DNA of 64,000 nucleotides from contig SWDT01000047.1 of NCBI GenBank assembly GCA_009193035.1, forward strand, positions 1-64,000. The letters run 5' to 3'. Under the pieces are notes generated by a model. It worked only from the letters and a program-made list of their open reading frames with translations, was not told the origin of the DNA and did no database searches. Positions 37,140 through 48,505 of the stretch are shown in pieces. Source of the DNA: Halicephalobus mephisto (Eukaryota > Nematoda > Chromadorea > Rhabditida > Panagrolaimidae). Both the position numbers and the translations under genes were made by a program. Each line of letters begins with the position of its first letter. Within the stretch, counting starts at the first letter, position 1.

Positions 37140-37690
37140 GTCTCATTTTTTGTTTTTCAATAATCTTTTTGGTACCTGGATTAGTTTAGCATGTCAATCA
37201 AGCAACGAAAAAGTAATCTAAAAAAGAAATAGTCGAGTTGAAGGGGAGAAATATTGCAAAGAATCAACTATCCTACAATTTATTTTTCCTTTTTAGATCT
37301 GTTTTCTTGGTATTTGAAGTAATCTAAAATATCAATTAAGTAACCAAGAAGATTAAATAATAGAAATTTCCAAAGTTAATATGAGTTTAGGGAGATAAAT
37401 CCCCTAAAGGATCAAACATCTTACAAACTTATTTTTTATATCAGAATCGGTCTAATAATGAGATCAAGTAGCCAAGAAGATTGATCTAACATAAAAAATT
37501 TAAAATCAGTGCAAATCAGAGGGAGTGAATGTCACAAGAGATCAGATATCTTACAAACTTATTTTTTACTTTTTTAACTTTCGAATTAATTTAATATTCA
37601 AATCAAACAGCCAAGAAAACTGATTTAAAAATTAGAAAATTGGTACGAATCTAGGGAGCAAATATTGCAGGGGAGAAACCGTCGTAAATC
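37140..37690. repeat. ~120-bp tandem repeat, four copies
   Basis: Copies contain TTACAAACTTATTTTTTA, AAATCAAGTAGCCAAGAAGA and TGATYTAA...GGGAGNNAAT. Confidence 0.8.
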
Positions 37691-39340
37691 AATTATTTTA
37701 TGCTACCTTTTGAAGTTCCACTCTTACTAGTGAATGAGTGTTCATGGTTTTCAAAAACTATCATGACAAGAATTGGTTTCACTTTTTCGTTATTTTTCAA
37801 ACAAAATTTCACTTTTATTTAAAATAAGAAAACTTATTATGATTATTCAATAGTTTTTTGCCAGGAGTTAATTTCATTTTTCCTGTTGATTTCAATTTTG
37901 CAAAAAATTCTATTTATAATAATAAATGATCAAGCTCATTATAGTTTTTAAGATTTTTCGTAAAGATAATTGACTTTTTTTGTTTCTTTTTACGCAAGGT
38001 TCCACTTATATTTAAAAAAATTATAGCTCGCACAAAAAGGTACATAAAAAATATTGTAATATATTAGATACACTATATTGTATGTAATGATGTATTGAAT
38101 ATAATGCAGCGATATCATACTTAATATATCGACACATTGAATATAATACATATGATATATCAGAGCTATTATAATGCAGCGGTATCAACTTGGTTGATTT
38201 AATACATTGAATATAATATATTTGATAAATCAAAGCAGCTTTAATATATAGATACACTCAATACAGTGCAGCGGTATCAACTTGGTTGATTTGATATATT
38301 GAATATGATATATCTGATAAATCAGAGCTCTGTTAATAGATCCATACATTATACACCGTGTACCCATTTTTGTGTATTATCGGGGACTTTCACTGCAAAA
38401 GTTAGTTTCATTCATCTTAATTTTTTGCGCATAGTTCCACTTTTGTTCAAAGAGAGGTTATCATGATCATCAGAAACTTTCGTGATAGAAGTTTTTTGTT
38501 CCAAATTCTACTTTCATAAAAACGAAAACATAAATATCGGAAACTTTTGTGATGACAGTTATTTTAATAATTGATTTTTGTGTGAAATTTCATTTGCATT
38601 AGAAAGATTATCATGATCATTAAAAATTTAATGATAAACATTGATTTCATTTTCTCATTGATCAACTTTTGTATCAAATATTACTTACATCAGAAAATTA
38701 AAAAGTATTAAAATCAGAATTTTCTTTGATCGATTTTAATTTCCTTAAACTTTACTCATTTTGAAGAAAATTTATATCCACCAGATGATCGGAACGGCGA
38801 TAACATCGTCGATTCAGAAAAATTGACAATAGTCCCGACAAACATTTTATTAATTGTATTGTTTTTTGTTTTTCATATTCAGTTTTGTAAATTTGAAGTT
38901 TGATTATCCAAGTTTGGAAAGTTCGAAATAAACCAAGGAATTAGCCTTCCGAACACAAGGAACGTTGACGACAAAACTTGATTTCATTTTTTTCATTAAT
39001 CAATTTTTTGTGTCAAATTTCACTTATATAAAAAACAAAAAAGATAATTGTGTTCAATAAGGAACTTTATGACGAAAGTAAGTTGTACTTTTGAACATTT
39101 TATATGTAGTTTCATTTCTACATGAAACAAGAAAATTTACACGTTTATCAAGAGCTGTTACAATGAAAATTAACTTTAGCTTTCGTCACAGAACACGAAT
39201 CTATTTCTGACGCAAGATCTCCCGAAGTTCGTTTGTCCTTGAGGATGAGGCCCAGATCCCCAGTATTTAAGGAAGCCGTCCAATCTTTTCTTTTCCACAT
39301 GACAGAAATTATTAATAATATTTAAGTTTTTCTTGTATTA
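37691..39340. other. intergenic with dispersed ACTTTCGTGAT repeats
   Basis: Words like ATCATCAGAAACTTTCGTGA, TAGAAGTTNATTTCATTTTT and AATTTCACTTNTATT recur at about 65-130-bp spacing. They are related to the array at 14.1-14.7 kb. No gene was identified. Confidence 0.5.
38028..38375. mobile_element. TACATT-repeat element (family B) with inverted ends
   Basis: The left end CACAAAAAGGTAC and the right end GTACCCATTTTTGTG are imperfect inverted repeats. Between them lie TTGAATATAATACATATGAT- and AATGCAGCGGTATCAACTTG-type units. Confidence 0.6.
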
Positions 39341-39352
39341 TTATTATGTCTA

Positions 39353-39512
39353 TACACAAAAAACGTAACTTTCGACTTTGTAACAATTGTGAAATGTCAT
39401 AAAAATGTAACATAATCGTTATATTTTTCATGAATATTAAACTTTTGTGACGAAAATTACGAGTAATAGTGACAATTTCCATTTGTTACTAACCTAAAAG
39501 TTACGTTTTTGT
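39353..39512. mobile_element. MITE family A copy, ~160 bp
   Basis: ACACAAAAAACGTAACTTTC...TTGTAACAATTG at the left is mirrored by GTTACTAACCTAAAAGTTAC GTTTTTGTTT at the right. The interior matches the 29654 copy (TTTTTCATGAATATT). Confidence 0.7.
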
Positions 39513-39827
39513 TTATTCTCTACATTGTTCTATTGTTTCCCTAAGTTGAGACTATTTATATAGTACCGTAATTTTGCTATACTGGAATAAATAAGGACTA
39601 CTCCCTCTGTCTAGCAATAAGGTTATGTGAACTACGTCAAGATTCACGACATCTTTCTCATTAGTCGCTTTTGTGTCAAATTCTGCTTATAGAAAAACAG
39701 CATTATATTCAAGAACTTCCGTGTTGAGAGTTGACTTCACTCTTTACAACAACTTGAATAACAACTAAATGTAGAAATTTTTATTTTCCTTTTTTCATCA
39801 GAAAATAGAAAAATAAGAAAATTAAAT

Positions 39828-40847
39828 TCATGCTTTTCTTTGTTTGTAGGGGCTGGGACTGCGAGGAGGACAGGGGCAGTACGCTCCATCATGACCGATC
39901 ATACCTGGATTTCCGGGTTGGCCTGGCATTCCATCAGAACCAGGGTTTCCAGGAGCACCAGGAAGACCAATAGGACCTGGAAGTCCCATTTGACCGGGAC
40001 CACCGGGTTGTCCATTGGGTCCGGGCAAACCAGGGGTTCCCATTGGTCCTGGAGGTCCTGGGGGTCCGGGGAGTGGACTTCCACGGCTTCCTGGGGCTCC
40101 GGGTTCTCCGGGGTTTCCGAGAGGACCTGGTGGACCAGGAGGTCCCACATCTCCGGGAGGTCCTGGGGGTCCGGGAAGTCCTTGTCCACCGCCGTATCCA
40201 GGGGTTCCGGGGTTACCATCTGGTCCAGGAGATCCGGGAGGTCCATCGGAACCAGGAGGACCTGGAGGACCCATAGGACATGAAATACATCCATTTCCAC
40301 CGTAATTGTCAGCAACAAGAGCAACTCCAGCAGCTCCAGGACGTCCGTCATCTCCTCTCAGTCCGGATTCTCCTTGAAGTCCAGGCATTCCAGGAGGTCC
40401 AGGGGGTCCTCGAGGGCAATTTTGAGCACGAGCACCACAGTCTGTAAGTTTTAAAAGACGTTTAAAGACAGATCAAGGATGTAACTTACTGCATTGACCA
40501 CCACCGTATCTTCCTTGAGTTTGACGACCTCCAGTAACTGCTTGGTTGTACGGTTTCTCGGCATAGGCTCTCTTCATTCTGATTCCAACTAAAGAAGCAA
40601 AGTTGGCTTTCACGGAATCAGATTGAGGATCTTCTCCTGCGGGGATTTTCCCTTGGACGTAAAGCATATCTCTCCAGGCATCGTTTGCGTAAGTTTTAAA
40701 TTCGTCCATATCTGTCATAATTTCATCGTAGAGAGAATTTATGTCCTTGAACAATACCCCCACGCAGATGAGACATACTGTAATAATCACAGCACTGCCG
40801 CCAGAAGCCACCACAACAGCGGCCTTGGACCCTGAAGTCGAACTCAT
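39828..40847 (-). CDS. cuticle collagen
   Basis: Two exons (40847-40490, 40441-39828) join in phase to 323 residues. The layout is that of a nematode cuticle collagen. There is a cytoplasmic N-terminus, then one hydrophobic signal-anchor (about residues 10-33) and a helical region with [15 protein letters not shown] furin-type RMKR site lies near residue 93. Cys-flanked Gly-X-Y blocks follow, separated by NGCISCP and closed by [12 protein letters not shown]. Family knowledge: these are cleaved, trimerise and are crosslinked into the external cuticle. The gene is transcribed away from a second collagen at 41987 with 1.14 kb between their ATGs. A TATA box lies 36 nt upstream of the ATG. Confidence 0.93.
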
Positions 40848-40883
40848 TTTTGGAGTGATGCTGTGGTGTAAGAAACCCTCGAA

Positions 40884-40889
40884 TTTATA
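40884..40889 (-). promoter_or_regulatory. TATA box of the minus-strand collagen
   Basis: On the minus strand AGTATAAATTCG places TATAAA 36-42 nt before the ATG, leaving a short 5' leader. Confidence 0.5.
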
Positions 40890-40994
40890 CTTTTCGGAAA
40901 TGAGGAACCGGTTACGACTACTATTACCCTCATTATTGTCCAATTTGCAAGAAACAAAACAGTTTTTGTCGAGTGGTGCCTCAGGCGCCGATTC

Positions 40995-41940
40995 GAATTA
41001 GAGCAAAAAGGAAACTAAGTGAATAGCTTACTTGACTGTTGCCCGCGGCCAAGCAAAAAACGAAAATTCGGTTTCACTTTATTCATCGAAAAAATAACTC
41101 AATGTGTATCGAAATGGAACTTGTAAAATTTAATTATCGTAAAAATTCATAAATCTTTTAAGGTTTAATATAAAATTCAAAAACTAAAATTTTTTAGAAA
41201 TATTTCAGAATTCAAAAAAATTTCAAAAATTTTATTGGACATTCTAAAATTCAATAAAAAAATCAAAAATTTTCAAAAATCTCAGAGAATTTTAATTTTT
41301 TTTTAAATTTAATAGAAATTTCTGAAATTTAGGATTCTGAAAATTCATAAAGTTATAAAAATTCATGTAACAATTTTTCCGAAATTCAGTTTCAAATGTT
41401 CCTCTATATATAGTATAAGTGGGATTTTCCGGAATTAAAAAAATATAAAATTTCACAATCTTTGGTCTCAACTGGAAAATTCAAAAATTTCCTATCAAAA
41501 CAAATTTTTTAATATTTTATTATAAATTTAAAAAATAACATGTTTTTAAAAACTTCTACATATATATATATAATTTCACAATTTTTGGTCTCAACTGGAA
41601 AATTCAAAAATTTCCTATCAAAAAAAATTTGATGATTTTTGTAGTAAATATTTTGGTTTTTTATAATAATGCAATTTTTTAATTTATTAAATATTTTTGA
41701 AATAATGAAAGATTTTTAGAATAAAAATTTCACAATTTTCGGTTTCAATTAGAAAATTCAAAAATGTGTTATTTTTGAAAATTTTATGAAATTTCTTTTT
41801 TAAAATTTTGCTGTTCGAAAAAGTAAATCATTCATTCGGGATTGCGACCTAGATTTCGCGGGATAACTTTCTTTTATGACGGATAGAAGTGAAAATTATG
41901 AATTTTCTTTGTTTCATTTATCAAATCTGGGGCAATTGAA
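40995..41940. other. intergenic region shared by the divergent collagens
   Basis: AT-rich. It contains TTTTGGTCTCAACTGGAAAATTC at about 41462 and 41587 and a variant at 41738, members of the dispersed GGTCTC motif family. No gene is seen. Confidence 0.5.
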
Positions 41941-41943
41941 AAA

Positions 41944-41949
41944 TATAAA
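41944..41949 (+). promoter_or_regulatory. TATA box of the plus-strand collagen
   Basis: TATAAA lies 37 nt before the ATG at 41987, in AAAAATATAAAATG. Confidence 0.45.
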
Positions 41950-41986
41950 ATGAAAATTTCCAAGAAGAAAATTTAGTTTCTTCGAG

Positions 41987-43073
41987 ATGACGAAGACGTC
42001 TTCCTATGTGGCTACGGCCCTGGCCGTATTCGGGGCTACTGTAACTCTGTTCTTTGGAACCATTATCCAGAGCCAAATTAACTCCATCAGAACCGAACTC
42101 TATGACGAAATGGGGTTCTTCCGAGCTGAATCCGACGACATCTGGAGAACCATGGTCTCCCTCGGAGCCGTCAATCGTGCAAAACGTCAATACGGTGGAT
42201 ACGGAGCTTCTGGATCCAACACCGGGGGATACGGTGGAGGACCTAATAACTCTGGAAGTGGAAGTGTTCCTCCTGCTCCAACCGGCTCCAACACTCAGAC
42301 TCCGAATGTGGGTGTTCCTCCTCAATTCACTCCTTCACAACCAGGTTCTCAAGGACCTTCTGGACCATCCGGAACATGCAACTGCCAAGCCACTAATACC
42401 TGTCCCGCCGGACCCCCTGGAGAGAAAGGTGTTCCCGGACACGATGGTCATGATGGAATCCCCGGATTGGACGGTCTTGATGGAATCGACGCCGAAGATG
42501 CTAAAACACAGACTCAGCAATACGAAGGATGCTTCACCTGTCCCCAAGGACCTCCCGGACCTACTGGACCACCTGGACGTTCTGGTCCTCGAGGAATGAA
42601 AGGACGTAAGTTTTCGACTAATTTGAACAATTTTTACTGTAAAAATTTCAGCTCGTGGTCAGCCAGGAGTTCCCGGAAGAGATGGAGCCCCAGGATTCCC
42701 CGGAACCCTTGGACCAGAAGGCCCTGTCGGACCCCCTGGAGACCAAGGAGCCTCAGGAGAACTCGGACAAGACGCCGAACACCTGATTGGACTCAAGGGT
42801 CTCAAGGGAGAACAAGGACCTCCCGGACCCGTCGGAGACATCGGAGCTCCAGGAGAGGAAGGACCCGTCGGTCAGCCCGGAGAAGAAGGTCCTCGAGGAG
42901 GCCCTGGAAGAAACGGAGAAAACGGAGCCACCGGAGCATCTGGAGAACCCGGAGAAGGCGGCGACGTCGGTATCGATGCCGAATACTGTCCATGCCCCGC
43001 CCGATCCAACGCCGGTGTTGGATCCTACTCCGGTGGCAATGGAGATTCTTCTGCAAGTTATCTCCGTCTTTAA
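41987..43073 (+). CDS. cuticle collagen
   Basis: Two exons (41987-42605, 42652-43073; 46-nt intron, phase 1) give 346 residues. There is a signal-anchor at about residues 7-28 (ALAVFGATVTLFFG), then a segment with DEMGFFRAESDDIWRTM. A furin-type RAKR lies near residue 68, followed by a Gly/Ser/Asn-rich linker. The CNCQATNTC cluster and interrupted Gly-X-Y blocks come next, with QYEGCFTCPQGPPGP between them. The last block is closed by AEYCPCPAR and a short Gly/Ser tail. It would be secreted by hypodermis and assembled into cuticle, by family knowledge. A short-frame reading through the intron also stays open, but only the spliced frame keeps Gly every third residue. Confidence 0.94.
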
Positions 43074-43087
43074 ATTATTTTTGAACA

Positions 43088-43093
43088 AATAAA
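43088..43093 (+). terminator. polyadenylation signal of the plus-strand collagen
   Basis: AATAAA starts 15 nt after the TAA. Confidence 0.6.
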
Positions 43094-43217
43094 ATTTTCA
43101 TTCATACTTTGACACAAAAAACAGTGTTCAATTTGGACATAATTGTCGAATAATTGTTCGAAATTGCTTTTGTGTTTCAAAAATGACAAAAGTAGTTAAC
43201 AGGATCCGAAATCGGGA

Positions 43218-43223
43218 TATAAA
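43218..43223 (+). promoter_or_regulatory. TATA box of the secreted Cys-rich gene
   Basis: ATATAAAAGAGTCG lies 32 nt before the ATG at 43250 and only about 125 nt after the collagen poly(A) signal. This suggests a separate promoter rather than an operon. Confidence 0.5.
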
Positions 43224-43249
43224 AGAGTCGCTGAATCAGATCTCCAAAA

Positions 43250-44642
43250 ATGAAAGTTGTTTTTTTATTTTTTATTTTTCCTCTCATCGGAGGAGAAAAA
43301 ATCCGACAATGTACATGTGACGAACTGAATTCCTGCAAAGATTCCATTCTTGAAGCAGTTTCGCCTTGTGTAACACAATGTAAAGTAAGTTTTTTCTTTC
43401 AACTCAGAATCCAGAGAATATTTCTGAAATCAGTCGAATTTTCGAAAAAAATCTTTCAAAAGTTAAAAATTCTGAAATTTGAAGAAATTTCTAAAGTCAC
43501 AGAATCTTACAGAACATTTTAGAATCTGATTAAAAATTATTGAACAATCAGAAATCAAGGATTCTGGATGTTTTTAAAAATTTCTAAAAATACGCGTTGA
43601 AACAATTTGAATTTTTTTAGTATTACGATTAATTTCGCATTACTTATTTAATTGATTAAGAAATGAAATTTGAATCATCAAACCTCTATTTTAAGGATCA
43701 TAAAACCATTTAAGACACATGATAAGCGACATGGAAAAAATTTTCAACATTCTTTGTAGTTTCAACAACTAAGTAGGAAATCATTAATCTAAAAATGTTC
43801 TAGGTTAAACGTCATAGAAAATTCGTTAAACTTTATTTTCAATGATAAATAACAAAAAAATTTTCTACGAAATTTCTTACATCTTTGTAGTTTAATAAAT
43901 TACGAAATCATTAATCAAAAAATGTTTTAAAACAGATATTGTGAGAAATTCACTAACTTCACATCGTCTTCAATGATGAATAAGTAATTTTTTAAAATAT
44001 CTTTGAAAATTTCGGATTAATGATTTCGTAGTTGATAAAACTGCAAAGTTAGGTAGACAATTCACAAAGCTTAATCACTTTCAATAATTAATCATAAAGT
44101 TATTAACTTTATTTTTAGCAAGAATCTCTCAACACCAACAGCTCAGATATCGATCCCGAAGCGATTTTCGACTGCATCAAGAAATCCGAATCTGAAAATG
44201 GTTCTTGTTTTACGGTGTTAAGAAACGAAATGTAAGATTTAAAAGCTTCATTAAATAGTTTAAAATTATTTCTAGTTGTGCGAACAATCCTGAAACAATG
44301 ATAGACGTCACAGATACATTCAAAAGCGGACATCAAAGAACCGTCGCGAGAATCCTCCAAAATCGAGTTCAGCAGGCTCTGAGTGAAAGTACTTCGCAAT
44401 TTTCAAAGTTCATTTCTGATTCCTTCGGAGAAGATGGAAAAAACTTCAAAACCTGCATGAAGAGTTGCATCAAGGACTCCAATCCCCTACAGTGTCTCAA
44501 AGATCTGAATTGCGGACTCAAGAAACCCGCGACGTTTAACCTCCTCAGCAGTCTTCCTGCTTGCAAAAAACAGAAAGAACAAGCAAAACAAACTGCCTGT
44601 AAATGCATCAAGGACGCTGGATACAATAATAATCAATGTTAA
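43250..44642 (+). CDS. secreted cysteine-rich protein, nematode-type
   Basis: Three exons (43250-43384, 44119-44231, 44276-44642) join in phase to 204 residues. A cleavable signal peptide (KVVFLFFIFPLIGG) is followed by CTCDELNSCKDSI and CVTQCK. A helix-rich middle follows, then CMKSCIKDSNPLQCLKDLNC and a C-terminal ACKCIKDAG...C. The spacing of paired Cys in amphipathic helices resembles nematode secreted families such as DUF19 or CPG4-like proteins, but membership could not be confirmed by eye. It has no membrane segment apart from the signal peptide. The first intron is 734 nt; the second is 44 nt. The stop is 4 nt from the stop of the convergent gene. Confidence 0.8.
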
Positions 44643-44646
44643 TCAT

Positions 44647-46207
44647 TTATTTAATTTTCATTTTTTTCATAAGATCAGTCAAGAACGGTTTGCTCCTTAC
44701 AGCAGGTCGTGGAATCAAGTTTTCTCTTTTGGTCGATGCTCGTTTTTTTATTACTAGTCGACCTAAATTAAATTAAAGTTCAATACACTGTTGATTAAAA
44801 AACATTAATGTCAGAATACATAAAGAAGTAACGGAAACAATTTTCCATTCAAAAATCGTTTAATGATTATTATTTTCGGAATTTTCAATGTTTTTACATC
44901 AAAATATGTATAGTATTGTGGAGGAACTTCTGGAGATTCTAAATATATAAAAGTCAACAAAAATACTATGATTTTAAATGATATTTTTATGTTGAAAATC
45001 ACTATTTTTAACGTTACTTAAAGGTGGGTTATTTTTCATTTTCTTAAACATATTAAACTAACAATATATCAAAATATGTATAGTATTGTAGAGGAACTTC
45101 TGGAGATTCTAAATATATAAAAGTCAACAAAAATACTATGATTTTAAATGATATTTTTACATCTGAAAATAAAAAAAATTCATGTGATGATTTTTAAATG
45201 GAAAAGTTTCCCCTTATTCTTTTTCAAAAATAATCCGATATTGATTTTTTATGGAAATTAAAACAAACCTAGATAATCGCAATCGGGCATGTTGTCATAA
45301 GCTCCATCAGTATTTATATCCACGTTGATCTTCGGCAAGTTCCCAGCCCTCATCCTGGCGTCGACTAAAGCGGCTCTAGCTTCATCGAATTTACTCAATT
45401 TATGGTAAACAACAGGTTTGTTTTTGAAGACTTTCTCGAGAACGGAAACATGCTTCCAAGATTCATAAGCAATAATAAAAATTTGACAAAAGTGATTGTC
45501 CAGTAAATCATCCATAAATTGCTCGAGGAAAGGTATTTTAAATTTCTTTTTGCCAAAATTTACTTCGAGCTGCCGGAACAAGCAAAAGGTGTTTTCAGAG
45601 TACTTCAGAAGACTTCCTTTGATTGTTTCTTCGGTGATTTTTATGATGGAAAAGTTTGCATATTGGTTCAGTTTAAAAGTTTTCGGAATAATCGAAAGAT
45701 AAAATAAATTTTCTGATGCAAGATAATCCAGAAAATTGACTTGATCGACACATGGTGGATCTATTAGTTGAATAAAAATTTCCCGTTTTGCTTCGCCAAA
45801 GTGCTCACATCCGGCTACAGTAACCAGATAGATAGGTCTGTCACTCCTCATTGACTGTAGCATAGATTTGAAAGATCGAGTTTTTGTAATATCTAGAAAA
45901 TCACATTAGAAAAGTTAGAAATACAGACTACGAAATTATCAGGATGAATTTCCAGAACGCAGAGTTTTCAATGTCAGTTGTGAATTTTTATTAAGTTCTA
46001 GAAGATTCCAAAAATCTCTACAGAACTCTAAAAAGTTTCAGAATCCCATATTAAGTTTTGGAAACTTCCATAAAGTTCTAATGAGTTACGACTTAAAAAA
46101 TAACAATTACCTAAAGGCGAAAATCTCAAATACTTGATTTTCCCATTTTTCTGGTTGAAAGTAACAGCTCTTCCCTTAAACACATCCACTCCTACCAAAA
46201 GTGTCAT
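44647..46207 (-). CDS. orphan protein of 278 residues
   Basis: Three exons (46207-46111, 45892-45269, 44762-44647) join in phase. The first ATG follows TTTTGTTTCAG and five UTR bases (TTAGA would continue in frame), so 46207 is preferred to the upstream non-ATG frame. The N-terminus MTLLVGVDVFKGRAVTF, with an early LVTVAGCEHFGEAKREIF, is reminiscent of a first beta-hairpin of an actin/Hsp70-type ATPase fold, but the resemblance is weak. The middle is Phe/Leu/Lys-rich with PFLEQFMDDLLDNHFCQIF. The C-terminus is basic (RLVIKKRASTKRENL, KKMKIK). There is no signal peptide or membrane segment. No known family was recognised. Confidence 0.72.
44898..45160. repeat. recent ~94-bp direct duplication in an intron
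   Basis: ATCAAAATATGTATAGTATT...TGATTTTAAATGATATTTTTA occurs at about 44898-44991 and 45067-45160 with about one mismatch. Both copies lie inside intron 2 of the orphan gene. Confidence 0.9.
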
Positions 46208-46229
46208 CTCTAACTGAAACAAAACAGAG

Positions 46230-47565
46230 AGTAAAAGCTTATATGGAATCTTCTTAACGTCATATTGGAGTATCTTATCAAATAGAGTTAATCTACAATG
46301 GAAGAGAACACAAAATGTGTTTGATTATTTTCTTTAAAAACCGATTTAAACGTCATTGTCAGAGAGCTATAATAACCATGTGGTTTTAGAGGAAAGGTAT
46401 TAATTCATTCCACTCACGCATATGGACCTGAAGATAACATTTAAAACGTTGAAGCCTCCAATAAACAACTTTGGATCAATTTGTGTACCTTCACTGTTCC
46501 GTATTTCTTACACTCATATGATAGTTGATGCAAGAAAATAAATACACAATAATCAATAGAGATCCACACCTTAAAAAATTGCTTCTTAAATGCTGAGAAA
46601 ACCTATCACAAGACAGCTTCATAAGCAAAAATTTTGCTTATCTAATCAACCTGTATCGAACCATAAACATAATCCAATGCTTCAAAACATGATGAGCCGA
46701 AATATCTTCTGTTCTCTCTATATCTTGCTCGTTTCACCTATATGCAGAAGGAAACGCATCAAAGAATATCGTTATAAGAGGATATAACTATCTCACGAGA
46801 TAAAGACTTTTCATATTTCCAGAACTGACATCAAAAAGTCCTTATCTCCCCACTTCTTTTATTCTATCTATACGTAGAAAAGGAGTACGAATATCCGGAT
46901 GATTTAACATAGTAAGAAGTTATGATCCCTGTGAGAGTCGGAGAGAACTCTTTTAAGCTACTGAAACCATCATCAAAAAACGATTCTCTTTTCATATCTC
47001 GCTTCACCCCAGGCTATAGATAAAAAATTAAGTATATGATGTGGATAAATCTACATATGCAATTTCATTTTCAATCAAATTCTATATAAGTAATCCGCCT
47101 TTGAATAAACAAGCTATCAATCTATCTCTGCAGATAACGGTATATTAAAACAAATCAATACTGTAGAAATTATATAGAATAATAGAGACTTTCACGACAG
47201 TCAAAGACGAATCTCCTGAACGAACAAAGTCTTCATCAAGAAAGTCTTCTTCCTTATTCTCTCTGCTCGTTTATAAATAAAAGAAAAATAAAGTATATCA
47301 AAAATCAATACAGTAGAAAGTTATATTCTTCATAGCAATCAAAAGCAACTTCAATGAAGAAGTTTTTTTCTTCCTTACTTCCTGTTCATAACTACATATG
47401 AAAGAAAATAAAGTACAACATGGAAAATAAATACAGTAGAAATTTAACGTCTTTAACAGAGACCAAGAAGGAAAAAGTGTTCAAGATTAACTTAACCCTT
47501 GCAACAAGATAACTCTGTTATTCTAATAATGCTAGCTTGGTTCCTATAATATTAAAGCAAATTTA
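46230..47565. repeat. ~125-bp degenerate repeat array (ATACAGTAG family)
   Basis: AAATCAATACAGTAGAAATTTAT, CTTCMTCAAGAAAGTCTTCTTCC and TATANNNAGAAGRAAAYAAAGTA recur many times. The same family reappears at 57.1-58.1 kb. Confidence 0.75.
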
Positions 47566-47690
47566 TTTGAACACAGAAATGCGTAACTTTTGGTTTTGTA
47601 ACAATTGCCAACTGTGATAGACTAACATAATTGGTACGATTTCAATGAATATTTAACATTTGCGACAATTGCAAAAGTATAATGACTCTT

Positions 47691-47958
47691 TGTAGTAAAA
47701 GGAGATGGAGAGTTCAATTGGACTGAAAACTGTTGGTTCTACTATTAGCAATTAAGCCTGTTATCTCAACAAAGCATAAAACAAAGAGAGGAAAGGTCCT
47801 CATTTGACCGAGGTCAAACTCGGACCAGTTTAAAGCTGGATTTTCTCAAAGACTGACTCTCTAACACTTTAGTCTCACTTCACAGGCGTCGGCTGACTGG
47901 GCGGAGCTTTGGGCATCCTGTCTAGCCGTTCCGGTTTAAGTCCGATCTTTGTGCTACA
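47691..47958 (-). repeat. 3' LTR
   Basis: This 268-bp copy has TG...CA ends (TGTAGCACAAAG to TTTTACTACA on the minus strand). It differs from the other LTR only by single-base length changes and one small GGAGA/AGGA difference. Confidence 0.92.
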
Positions 47959-47972
47959 TTTGCCCCACTTTA
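47959..47972 (-). other. polypurine tract
   Basis: On the minus strand AAAGTGGGGCAAA abuts the 3' LTR, the expected place for plus-strand priming. Confidence 0.65.
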
Positions 47973-48505
47973 AAGCGGTGTCCTCATCGCTCTCAGTCAA
48001 TTCGGCGTCTGATTGGCTAACTACTGGTGTTAGATGAGTCTATGCGATTAAGAGAGAATGACTACAATAAAGGATAAATGAGTAAATGGTTAACAATGGT
48101 TAAGTATTCACTTAAAAACTTTCGTCTGTGGTTTTCATCTTCTTTTCTCATTTTTTCTTTTACGGACGTAATGGTAATGTGATTGGTTCGTTGAATCGTT
48201 TTAAGACGATCGTTCTTACAGTCTTCGTGCTTATCGGGTCGTCGATCGGTGTGATGACTGCATTTGGTTGCTGACATCAATTACTCGGAATGGTCCTGAC
48301 CATCTGTGGTCCAGCTTGTTCTTCTTCACACTATTTACGGAATAAAGACTAAATCTCCGATTTTCGTTTGTTTATCTCTTGCTGATCGTATTGTCGTTAT
48401 TTCTTTCGCGGCAATGAGTTAAGTTCTGAGCTGAAAGTTCTTTAGCTATTTTCCCACTGTCTGAACTCTTCTGCATGTTCATGTGGATTTGCTGATTCTT
48501 TTCGA

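Noticed and set aside
39840..40351. Several long frames opposite or beside the minus-strand collagen
   Set aside because: Repetitive Gly-X-Y coding DNA opens all frames. Only the minus-strand frame has Gly every third residue, the signal anchor, the furin site and Cys blocks.
42600..43092. Arg/Ser-rich frame continuing the plus collagen past 42605
   Set aside because: It reads through a 46-nt GTAAGT...TTTCAG intron; splicing restores the Gly-X-Y frame.
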